A stretch of 64,000 nt of DNA from Alviniconcha marisindica. Taxonomy: Eukaryota; Mollusca; Gastropoda; Provannidae. The position numbers were made by a program, and so were the translations under genes. The notes under the pieces are model-generated. The model was not told the origin of the DNA. It saw only the letters and a list, made by a program, of their open reading frames with translations, and did not search any database. Positions within the stretch are counted from its first letter, which is position 1. Each line of letters opens with the position of its first letter. The DNA is taken from positions 827,501 to 891,500 of the forward strand of contig JABMCL010000191.1 in assembly GCA_018857735.1 (NCBI GenBank), written 5' to 3'. This document shows positions 39,761-52,500 of this stretch, piece by piece.

Positions 39761-39918
39761 AGTTATAACAGAAGCATAACCAAAATAGTGTTTGCCAGAT
39801 TTGATGCTATTTCTTTTCAGAATACTATGTGTATGACAATTTACATGGTGAATTGTGGATGCTTTTAATGTTTTATGTTGGACTGATTTTATTTTTGTTG
39901 CTTTTTTTGCCTGAACAG

Positions 39919-40000
39919 AGTATTGTTATTACCATTGGTGTGGCGGTCTTCACAGTCTGTGTCGTGCTTTTCTTTGGAATATGGAAATACAAGTCCAAAG
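39919..40000 (+). CDS. PNPLA6: PNPLA6/7 exon 1 seen here: membrane anchor
   Basis: This exon follows a pyrimidine-rich tract and an AACAG acceptor and ends at AAAG|GTCAGT. It encodes [20 protein letters not shown] followed by WKYKSK, one hydrophobic helix with a basic cytosolic flank, as expected for the N-terminal ER anchor of neuropathy target esterase. The frame stays open upstream to 39821, where a second acceptor (TTTTCAG) would add a second hydrophobic stretch (LLMFYVGLILFLLLF). Either acceptor could be used. The ATG is not identified. Confidence 0.8.
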
Positions 40001-40036
40001 GTCAGTATAAATGGTGGATTGTTATTGAACATTATA

Positions 40037-40079
<43 letters not shown>

Positions 40080-43000
40080 TGCAGATGTGGTGTGCAGGGA
40101 ATACACTATTTTGTTTAAATATATTATTTTTAAGGTTTTTATGCAAACTTTTTTTTTTATCATGGTGTGCTCCCTTGTCAGTGAGAAAGGGCACTATAAA
40201 AACAACCACTGTAAATGTAACTACATTTACCTCAGTGAATAATGTACAGTACCTCATTTACATAAAGTACATCATCCCAGCAAATAAGATACATTTACCT
40301 CTGTCAGTAATTGAGTAAAGTACATTTACCTCTGTCAGTAAAGTATAGTAACCTCACTAATTGTTTGCATTTAAAGTTCAGGCAAATAATTTTTCTTTTC
40401 AGTTCTTCCAAGCCAGAGCGAGGTTCCAGAACAGAAGTATCGCTTCAGGAAGCGAGACAAAGTAATCTTCTATGGACGCAAAATGCTCAGAAAGGTGGGT
40501 ACAGTGTACCATTCTGATTGCATGCTTTTAACCAGCTTGGGTGATTATGCATGGCTGCATTTGTTCTTTTTTTGCCGGTTCATAATGAAACTTCACAGAG
40601 TGTTTATGAAATTTTGAGCACATTTCATGAACACTTGTTGCAGTCCAAACACCTTTCACTATCATGGTTCAAGATTTTCGTGTTTGGTTCTGCAAAGATT
40701 TTTTTTTTTTTAACATTCAAGGATACTTTTGAATGGCTAGTTTGGACTTTCTTGCTTTTAATTGGCTGATTTGCAACTGTGACATCACATCCTGACACTA
40801 GACTCAACTGACCACTGTATGCAGCAGCATGCCAAACTATCTGGCCATACTGTTCAATCACATAGCAATGAACTCAGCATTTCATCCAAGAATGTAAAAT
40901 ATAAATATCTATCTGCATGTGGATGGTGCACAAATTATTGTAGGATCCTATCAATCCAAAATGCCAAATCAAAATCAAAATCACCTTTGTCATCATAACA
41001 AACTTTCAGGGAGTTTGCAGAGAACTGTTTTCATATACCAGTAACAGAAATGTTCACAGATGCTGATCATAAACACTATTTGCATACAATGTTGATAAAA
41101 ATTTATCACAGTTTAGGAAATGGCTGTAAGTTAGAATTTTTATTATGTCAGAAGACATGGCATTGTGTGCGATTAGTGTAAAATATATTTCTTCATCAGC
41201 CCTGTCCTTTTTTTTCATCATCTGCACATCACATAAAATGTGTACCTCTCTTGGTTTGTGCATATTCTCACTTCTTGTAGCTGTTTTGGCATGACCAAGT
41301 TAATACTGTAACAGTAACTTGAATAGCTTTTATTCTGCATGTCAGCTTGTTTTTTTTTCCAAATTTAAGTTTGTCTGTATTTTATTGCAGGTTCGGAGCT
41401 TTACACGCAATACCATGGGCGTAGGCCCATCAGGAATGGGACGAAGAAAATCTGCGCAAAGGGTCATGTTGTCAAAGTTCAAAAAGTGTGTACCTTTTGG
41501 CAGTTTGTTGGAAATGTATGCTTATTGGACTGCTATGACAAAGTGTGAGTCTGTGTGATGATCAGTGAAAGCCATCTGTTTGGCACTAGCCCTTGGGGTT
41601 CTTTTTGTTGTTGTTTCAAACTGTGATGCATGATGATAGTTTTTAGTCAATTTCACCAAGTTACTTAGAAAGTAGTTAGAACCAAAAGTTGTATTTCTTG
41701 GCATATTTTACCCAGTCAAGTCATGTTCAGACTGTGTGCAGTTATTATACAAAAACTAGGTCATACAGATGCATATAATATACAACTACAAGTATAATGC
41801 TGTTTTTGACTTGTGTGCAAAATCTTGTGAGTCTGTATGTATAGTTATCAGTGTTACTGTTAGGCAGGTCTTTTTTGGTGTCACTAAAACTTTAACATTT
41901 TTTCTCAGACATTCTGAATGTGATAAATGTCAAAGTTTATATGAGGGTACGAGCTGGGCTGTTCCCACCACTTCCAGTGACCTTAACCATATTTCAAAGT
42001 CAGCAGTTTGAGATAGTTGCGAAAATTCAGTATATTTTTTAATCTGATTCAATTAAAAGTTGATATGATTTGCAAGTCTATACAGACACAAGTTCATGAC
42101 GGCACATAATGCTTTAAAAAAAATTACTTTGGCTATGTTTAAGGGAGTGAGTAGTTGTCTCACCCATTCACATGATCAAAATGCTTGCAAAGAAGCATCA
42201 ACTGTACAAATAAAAATGCCACATTGTGCAGGTGAAACAGTGCAGGGAATCCAAAATAAGCATCTCAAAAGGTATATATTTAACTGATAGGAAGTAGGTC
42301 TCTCAGGGGTGACACTTTGCACCCTTGCCCTATGAACAAGCAAGTGACCTTAGATAGTGGTCATGCCAGGGAAGCACACTGACACTAAGGCCTATCTTGC
42401 TGTTAGAATGATGGGTTTGGGATCAGGGCAAGGTGCAACTGGAAAGCTGCAGTTTGTTTTGAGGTAAGTACCTCAGGTGAGGAAGTACCTCTGGTACAGT
42501 TTATGTACATTGTATTTATTCACATGCCAGGTGAGAATTATAGTGTTCATGTGACATCTCTCAAGTGCTAATTAACTCCCTTTGTTTGTTGTTGTGAAGG
42601 AGATGTGGATTCTAATTTCGAGTGCTTTTCAGTGGGTGGAAGTAAATGACATCCACACTGTTGTGGTACTGGAATAGGTCAAAGTAAATGACATCTACAC
42701 TGTTCTGTTACTGGACTGGGCAGTAGTAAACAACATCCACAATGTTTCACATAAACAAAAACACATATCATTGGAATGGATGGAAGTAAATAACTTCTAC
42801 ACTGTTACATACATGTATTACTGGAATGGGTGGAAGTAAGCAACATCCACATTGTTACACATATAATATTACTGGACTTGGAAGTAAATGACATCTACAC
42901 TGTTCTGTGGGTGGAAAATTGTAGGGCACTGTGCTGCAGCAAGAACAAGAACAATTGTTTGTCATAAAACCCATGGAGTTATAAGATACAAATGTAGTAA

Positions 43001-46000
43001 TTACAACATCCCCAGCAAATGTTTAAATATTGTAACCATTACACATAAACACATACTTTGCAGACTATCAGTAAAGAAGAAATTACTAGGTTTTGTAAAA
43101 CTTTTACATGCTAATTTCATTCTGTTGTCATTCAGGAGTTGAAGCCATCCCCACCACCAACCCCCTTTCTTTGCCTTGTAAACAATAATCATGCTGCATG
43201 CTAATAACCGTCAGGCCCACCACTCTCTTTTGTACATTCTGCACTGACTAGATGATTTATATAGTGTCTGAATATGTTACATCTGTTAGTGTTAGTATTT
43301 AACATAGTTTCCTGTCAGTCAGCACTCTGGCATTGGCCTCAAAGTTGCGACTCTGCTGTAGAAGTAGATAAACAGTAAGAGTTGGAAATGGACCAGTGGT
43401 GCTTATGGTCTTGGAATATTGTTCTGTCTGTGGTATGTTCTGCACATTATATGCAGGATAATTTTCTTTTTCATGACCACTCTTTTGTTCTGCCTACAAG
43501 CCATGATTTGATAGTAGACTGTTCAAGTGCTTGTAGAGATGACCATTGGAGGCTGATAACTATTGGAGGCTGTGCACTGTTGGTTGTTTCCTGCCACTGA
43601 ACAGGGGATGTGTTGCATTGACCAACAGACACAGGGACAGCCTGACGAGGGTGTCTAAGGAAGTGGAGGAGAAGATTCACGGCATCGTAGAGGGCATGAC
43701 GGGGTACTCCTTGTTTCTCTGCCTCATGGCTTCAGGTTTTCTGTGCTCGTCCACACCCTTGGCTTGACATTATCTGCTGTGTTTCTGCTGCTCTTGTTGT
43801 GCACTGATGCTTCTGAAGGAGACTGTTGTTTCGTTCAGTTTTGATTGTGGTGTTAATTTTGGTAGAAGCAGCAGTTCTACATCTCAACAGTATGGAAAAG
43901 TCATTTTTTTCAGTTGGTGGTTTGTTTTGTAGTTTCGGGTATAATGCAGTGCATTCAATTCATCTGTGTTTCAGTTTTATTGTAAACAGGCTTTTGGGCA
44001 TGTGACAGTGACGGTACATACTATTACATCACAGTTTTGATAGAGTGACCACATGTTTAAGAAAACTACTCTAAGTGATATTCTCTGAAAATTATTTGAT
44101 TGAGCAGACAGGTCTGTGGTGGTTTGATCACAGTAAAAACCTTCATGCCACATTGAAAATCACTGCTCATATCTTTGATATCTTCTTTTCTTCTTTTTTT
44201 AAACTGGTTGATTTTTGTTTTAGATACTTTAACATAAACTGCCCTTCAGCACACTGCGCATTCAAGTTAACGGAATCACGCACTATAAAAGTGGACATCA
44301 TCATCAGTTATCGTTGCTGTAGAACAGAGTGATCGTTCCCATGATGTGGTCTGGTTCTGACACTGTGGTACCTCCACCACAGGTTGCACTCTGCAGTGTG
44401 ATGTAGTCTAACACAGCGTGTACACAGTTGATGATCAGTGCACCACACACATACTGACACAGGAATACCTCTGTGACAAGTCACAGTGTGCTGTGGGTTG
44501 ACACAGTGTGCACATTGTTGATGACACTTAAAACAATGGTGGCACATACTGGCACATGGATACTACCATGACAGGCATGCTGTAGGTTGACAGTATGTAC
44601 ATCATTGATAACACTTAAGACACATACTGACACAGGGATAGCTCCATGACAGGCATGCTGTAGGTTGACAGTGTATACATCATTGATGACACTTAAGACA
44701 CATACTGACACAGGGATAGCTCCATGACAGGCGTGCTGTAGGTTGACAGTGTGTACATCGTTGATAATACTTAAGATGCATACTGACAGGAATACCTCCA
44801 TGACAGGTGTGCTTTAGGTTGACAGTGTGTACACTGTTGTTAACACTTAAGACACATACTGACAGGGATACCTCCATGACAGGTGTGCTGTAGGTTGACA
44901 AAGCATGTGCAGTATTGGTGACACTAAAGACACATACTGACACAGGGATAGCTCCATGACAGGTGTGCTGCAGGTTGACACAGCATGTTCAGTATTGATG
45001 ACACATACTGACACAGGGATACCTTTGACAGGTCGCAGTGTGCAGTACACAGTTTGCATGTTGTATATGACATACCACAGACAGGCAGTGGATATTTCAG
45101 TGGTAGAGGGCTTGTACAATGTCACAGAGTGCTGGAGCTGTTGTCTTTAATCCCATTTCTTTTTTAAAACTCACTAGGGGTCTTTGTTGTGCACACATGT
45201 GCAAGCGTGCATATGTGTATGTTGCACGTACACATGTGTATGTTTTTCTTTTTTCTTTTTTTCACAAGATCTCTTCCATCATACTCCTGCATTTATATAA
45301 TTTACTTTGGGAGTCTGTACTGCTGTAGACTGCAACATCCACATCCCAGTACAATTGATAAATTAGATGGAATGGTCGATGATACCAGCATGTCTTAGCC
45401 TTATGTGCTCTTTTAACAGGGGTAATATCAAAAGGACTAACTCTTCAAAAATTTGTGTCTGATGTTTGTGTATGTATGTTTTATGTTTGTGAAGGTTTGT
45501 AGATTGACTTGACAGAGGGTTGACATATATGTAAGAAGAGTTTAGAAATATGTATTTGCTTATGACCTGAGTTTGACTGCCCTGAGGTGACATTAAAGTC
45601 CAATTACTACTACTTATGTCCGGTAGTCTATATCTTGTGGTAACAAGTAATACAGGAGGGGGGGAAAATTGGAAGCTGGCTGTGTATTAAAGCGTTCTTG
45701 GAAATATTTTTTGAAAACCAAGTTATCTGTGCATCATTCCCTTTTGATTCTGTTGTTGATTTATACATTTCCAGACTATAAGTCATTAAGTGCAAATCAG
45801 ATTACTGGTAGATCCAGGCAAATTAAAAAACAGCTTTTGTTTTCAGTCATGCTCTGATACCATGTTTGGATTAGTGGTTATGTTAATCTGATAGTAATAC
45901 ATTGACAAGTATACTACTTCAAACTGTTGACTGTTGCAGGTTTTTACAGAAACGAGATAACAGTTTACCACAGCTGAAGAAAAAAGCACCACCATCTAAG

Positions 46001-49000
46001 TTCCTGGAAGCCGACTGGTCTGATTTTGAGGAGACTGATCCACGACTGCCACCAGAGATCTTTTACCTTCTGCGCAGTGTCAGGTCTGTCAGGCTCCCAT
46101 TGTTTCCAGATCTAGGCCCTGTGTGGTTTTTGTTGTTGTCATTTTTATCATGATTTTCTTCTTTTTTGAATGTTTGTGTTGTGTTTAATTTAGCTGTTTA
46201 TTTGTTGTTGTTGTTTTTAGGGGGGTTGGTAGTGTTGTATTCACAATAAAGTTCTTTAAGAAATATGAAGCTGAAAAAGAAATAAACAAAAGTCGCTGTG
46301 ATTGGTGGTTGCACTGAAAATCTTGGCAATAGAGTACAGTACAACTTGTTGCCAAGTGTCAATGTCAGTGCCAAGCATAAGGAATTTTTGTGGTGCCAGG
46401 TATACTCATCACATTTAAGCCAATTGTATGAGTATTATGATCATATGAGACATCATAAGCTTGGATGTTTGGCCATGGGAAAATTGTATGGTGATTGGAA
46501 GATCTCTTTACTGAGACATTAATACTGCAGCATGCTTAATATGTAATTTAGTTCTGGTATTAACATCACAGTTTTTTAAATCAATCATTTTTTTAATGCC
46601 CAAATATTTCTTTGATATGATGATTCAGATGGTTTGAAATTCTTCCTGGTTTTAGGGTTGTTGTCGACATGGTGGTAAGTTTCTTGATACAGTGTAAAGA
46701 AATACATTTTTAATTCAACAGTGCCAGTGAGTGGAGTGAGGCATTCTTTGGTACTCTTCTTTTACTTCAGAGTTTTTGGCCACTTGGAAAAGCCATTCTT
46801 CCTGGAACTGTGCAAGTTCATGGAATCAGTGAAGGTCCATGGAGGCGATTACCTGTTCAAAGTTGGTGATGAGGACAACTGTATCTATGTGGTGCAGAAT
46901 GGGCTGGTTGAGGTCTTTATCAAAGAAAAGGTAATCTTTTTACAGTTCATGTTCCAGACTAATCAAATGAGTTGTGAGGCACATACATACATGTATTATT
47001 GCCAGGAACAGAGGTGATGAAGCTGGTTTATCTGTGTTGTCATGTATGTTTGATCAGAAAGGAGGGATACAGTTGTTCAAGGTGGTCCACACAGGGAACA
47101 GTACTTTAAGAAGTTATCTTGGTACTCTTGGGCCAACATTCAGCAAAGTTATCATGGTACTATTGGGCCAACATTCAGCAAAGGAGCACCTGTTCAAGGT
47201 GGTCAACACAGGAGACAGCACCCACAAGGGTTATCAAACAAGACTGTGATTGGTGCTTTGTGTGTGTCTGTTGGTCAGGATAATGAAGAGCACTTGGTTA
47301 GTGTGGTCAACACAGGAGATGTTATCCACAGAGGTTATTAGACCAGACCGTGATTGATGTATTGGGTGTATTGCTCAGGACAGCAGATGAGCACTAAGTC
47401 AGTTTGGTCAACACAGATGTTATACACAGAGGTTATTAGACCAATCTATGATTGATGTTTTGTGTGTGTGCCAGGATGGTGAAGAACACCTGGTCAAGGT
47501 GGTCAACACAGGAGACAGCATCCACAGTCTGCTCAGTATCCTGGATGTCCTGACAGTAAGTCAGCACAAAGTGAATGACGGTCTTTCAAGTGTCAATGTT
47601 TTCTCATGCTTATGGGACCCACGCTTTCAACCTCCAACATCTGTATGGCATGTTAGGATGTTAAGCAGAGCAGTAGCATGAAATAGAGCAGTATCACATT
47701 AATAACCCTGATCTTGCCAGTGATGCTGAGTTGAGCAGGAGCATAAAGTAGGGAAGTATCACATTAATAACCCTGATCTTGCCTGTGGTGTTGAGCATAA
47801 AGTAGGGAAGTATCACATTAATAACCCTGATCTTGCCTGTGATGTTGAGCATAAAGTAGGGAAGTATCACATTAATAACCCTGATCTTGCCTGTGATGCT
47901 GAGTAGAGCAGTAGTATTAAACATACAATATGACTTTGTATTACCTTGAATTGATGGTAATACTGAGCAGAACAGTAGCGTTTTACTATTCTGGAGCACA
48001 GGTAGTGGCCATGCTGTACTGAAGGCTGTGTGCAGTGTGTGTATGTGTTACTGCTATGATGTGATGGACACTTTCTGTTGATTTTGCCAGAGAGGCCAGG
48101 AAACATTTCCAGCCATTTTTTAATGTTCAACTTCCTGTTGATCGTTTACATGCATGATCCGATAGGCCATTTGTCTTCATCCCAGAAATTGGCCACTCAG
48201 CCTACTTCTCCCCTAGAATGCAATTTGAAGGTTGACTAGGATTGAACCCTAAACCCACACAGTGAAAAACATTCACTGATGAATGACAAATGACTGACAG
48301 TGGGAGAGATGTTCAGCTGCTTAGTCTCTTTTGTGGTTGTGCTGTGCTTGCCAAGTCTGATTACAGTTGATCTGTGTGGTGTGTGGGTATATGTGGCTGG
48401 TGTGTATATGTGGTTGTGATAGGTATCTATATGTGTGTCTGTTATTTAGGGTCACCCTGCTCCTTACAAAACTGTGTCAGCAAAAGCTGTGGTGGACTCC
48501 ACTATCCTCAAGTAAGTTGCTTTCCATCAACCCACCTCTACACACACTTATCCTGGACCCCCTCTCTTCAGACCCCCCTGAGAACCAAGCCAAGCTGGGC
48601 CTTTGTAAGAGGCTCACAGATATCGAAATAGGAAGGGAAACGCTGCAAGCAAAACAGTCTGAAAAGAGGGATGATCTGTTGACAGGGTGGTTCCACTGCG
48701 CTGGTCATTGACAAACTTGTCTGGGATGAAACTGCAGGTGCTGCACTTGATCAGCAGTGTGGCACAGATGAAAGTTGATACCTGGATTCCATGTTCCGTC
48801 TGTTGGGTTCACTTTGATCAAATAACATCACGCTCCGGCATTGCTTGCATGCATGCCATCCTGTTGGTGTTATTTCTCTGCATATTCCCAGGACATGGTT
48901 CCATTCAAATCCGATGCAACCCACTGACCCCCAAAATTAATTCCAGGATTGTCTGAGGATAAATTTATACTCTTGGTGAAATCATATTTTTTTTTACACA

Positions 49001-49439
49001 TCCTGCTCATTTTGTGGTCTGTATCTAACTCATTATCTGCACCAGAAACGAATGTACCCCTCATGCTTTCTTGCCTTCATGTGGCTTGATACATTATACA
49101 GGCAGATCTCTATGAAATGGTGTCAGTATCTTATCATGTCAGCTGAGTAATGTTTTTGCTCTGGTGCTAAAAATAGGTGAGTAACAAACACACTAGTTGA
49201 TGGTCACTGTGATTCTGGAAGTAACATCGCTGTGACTGTCAACAGGTTGCCTGCTTCTGCTTTCAATTCCATGTTTGAGCGGTTCAACGAGTCTGTGGTG
49301 AGAATGGTGCAGGTGAGTTGGGGAAACAACCTTAACATGAACAAGCATGTGAAAGGGGGAATGTGGCCATGTTTGTTACACACACACACACACACACACA
49401 CAGGCATGCACACGCATGCACACACACGCACGCATACAT

Positions 49440-49518
<79 letters not shown>

Positions 49519-52500
49519 TACACACACACACACACACACACACATGATATATCTGTCATTGATCAGTTCTCTCTCTCTCACACATACACACACACACACA
49601 CACACTCTGTTCCCTCCCTCCCTCTCTCTCTCTCTCTCTTGCGCACACACACATGCACACACGCATGCATGCACGCACACACACACGTGCACACAGAATG
49701 TGTAAGCAGTTAGGGTCTGTGCAGGTTAGGCGCTATTATTATTACATTATTATTACACAGGCATACACTTCATTTAGTTTGGTTACATTTCACATCCATA
49801 AAAGTGTTAGTCACACAGTAGCAGCTGTTTTGGATAGTGATATATTTCCATCAGCATATTTAAATGATTGGACCAGTGTGTCACTGAATAATTGATTTGC
49901 ATGAAAAGGTGACAGCATGGTTTAACGAAATCCATGCAGGGTTATTAAGGATTATTGTCAGCTTGCGAGAAGTGAATATGATGTTGGTGCGGCATGATGT
50001 GTGCAGATCATCATGATTCGACTACAGAGAGTGACCTTCATGGCTCTGCACAACTATCTGGGGTTGACAAATGAACTCATCAGTAGTGTACGTATCGCTT
50101 TGCTGTGTGTCTGCAAACTTGTATTCCACATACCTTTCACTTCATAAGGGTTAGCAGAAATTTTGCTGTTTGGGGTTTAAGGGAGGGGGTGCATTGCAAC
50201 TTAATCTGTGACATTGCATTATACCAGCGTGAACGGATTAATAAATGATTGTTGGATTGAGTTGCTGCACCATTGACAAATGGCACATGACTGCAAACCA
50301 TGCAAGTGTGTATTTGTGTGAAGGCTATTGAGAGTGATGGACATCCAGTGGACATGATGGTGGTGCACTGTGATGAGTAGTGATAATAATAATAATAATA
50401 GTGATGGACAAACTGTGGACATGATGGTGGTTCATTGTGATGAGTAGTGATAGTGATGGACATACAGTGGACATGATGGTGGTGCACTGTGATGAGTAGT
50501 GATAGTGATGCACATCCAGTGGACATGTTGGTGGTGCACTATGATGAGTAGTGATAGTGATGGACAAACTGTGGACATGATTGTTTCTACACTCTGTGAT
50601 GAGTAGTGATAGTGATGGACAGACTGTGGACATGATTGTTTCTACACGGTGATGAATAGTGATAGTGATGGACAGATTGTGGACATGATTGTTTCTACAC
50701 TGTGATGAATAGTGATAGTGATGGACAGATTGTGGACATGATTGTTTCTACACTGTGATGATAGTGATAGTGATGGACAGACTGTGGACATGATTGATTC
50801 TACATTGTGATGAGCAGTGATAGTGATGGACAGCCTGTGGACATGATTGTTATGGCATTGTGCAGGTTCCCCAGCATGACATCAAGTCTCTGCACATCCA
50901 TGCTCTGAGTCGCAGCACCATGCCGTCCTCACCACAGAGAAAGATGAGCAACCCCCAATCTTTGTCTGATGCAGAGTTTCCCAGCATATCTGGTAAATAC
51001 ACAAACCACTCCATTAAAACATTCATTTTTTGGATGAAGGTACTTCATGCCTATGAAAATCTTCCCACAGGTTTGATTCATAAAGTGTTTGCTGATTAGA
51101 CCTCTGTTTTTGAATAATAAGTTTAAGATTTGCAAAAAAAAGAGAAGAAAAAACATTTTTAAAAATGGACTAGTAAGAATATTTTTTGTTATGGAGCCTC
51201 AGATTCTGAAGGAAGATGAGAACTTTTATTAATGTTCAATAATTTAATCCCCCAAAGGGAGGCCGGGGATGTCTGATGTCTCCCTCCTGCCTGGAATCTC
51301 AGGGCTGTCATTTGATTCCCCTTTCCTATCACCTCTCTGTTTTTTTCTGCCTAGTCTTCTTGCTCTTTCTGTCTTGTCATTTTTCTGCTAATGGCCCATT
51401 CTTCTGACTTTTTTCCAGAAAACTCTCAAATAGTTTTCATTAAGAGTTAGGCTTTTTGCATGGCTCTTGTTAAGCAGCTAGGAGATGATAGTTGGTAGGT
51501 GGTATGTGCAGCTTGTTGCCATATGGCACTGGTATTTGCCATTATGTATTTATATATTAAATGTTTTTTATATTGTGTCTGTCCATTCCTTTTTTATATT
51601 TTTCTTTAACCTGGTTTCGATAAATTAGACGGAATGGTCGACAGTTCCAGCATGTCCTAGCCTTATGTGTTCTTTTAACAGGGGTAGTATTGAAGGGCTA
51701 GGGATTAATTAACTTGAAAATTTGTGTTTGATGTTTGTGTATGTATGTTTTGTTTTATGTTGGTGAAATGACTGGTTTTGTGGATTGACTTGACAAAAGG
51801 TTTATGTGTGAGAAGTGTTTTGAAACATGCATTTGCTTATGACCTGAGTTTGACTGTCCTGAGCGGTTGGCAGGATATTAAAATCAAAAATATAATATTA
51901 GAGTACACTTTTTTTCTTAGACATTGAATGGACAAATGTTTTACGGATGTATAAAATGTTTTACAGAAGTTAAATTGGTTTCAAACAAAGATTTCTTATA
52001 GAACAAACAATCCTGAAAGACATTGGGGTGGTCATGAACGATGAATGCAATTTCTGCTAGACAGAAAAAGGTGCACTTTATCGCTTTATGTGCCAGTGAG
52101 TACACACTCCTTTTAGATTTGGTTTGAGATGCCGTTGAAAGAGAAAAGGTATAACCATGATAGATGTTCAGTCAACCCCCAGACCCCACTTTTTAAACAC
52201 AAAGGAAAAAGAAAAATAGATGAAGGTTTTGACCTTACTCTTTTGCATGCAAAATTATTTATGTATAAATGCAGATAGAACAACCATAAGCCTACATTTG
52301 AAGCCTTTATAAAAAGCTTGAACTACAGCTGTAAAGTTGATAAGCATGTATATTTGACTTACGAAAAAATTATTCAGAAATAGACACAATATATAACCTA
52401 TACAAATCAGTAACCTAAATTTATTTAAAGACATTTTGCTGTGCAAGTGTGAACTTGACTTGCTTACTTTGTGTTTTGCTCAGAACTGCACCTGCACACA

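Larger units (their letters stand above)
37151..39918. other. Intergenic region between FIRRM and PNPLA6/7
   Basis: Apart from the MITE and the 39463-39760 minisatellite, I see only AT-rich DNA. The PNPLA first exon, prom-oter and start codon should lie here or in upstream alternative exons, but I could not place them. Confidence 0.5.

Noticed and set aside
49232..49705. Long open frames of His-Thr or Val-Cys repeats around (CA)n tracts (also 33038-33413, 55808-56343)
   Set aside because: They are translations of dinucleotide repeats with no coding support.
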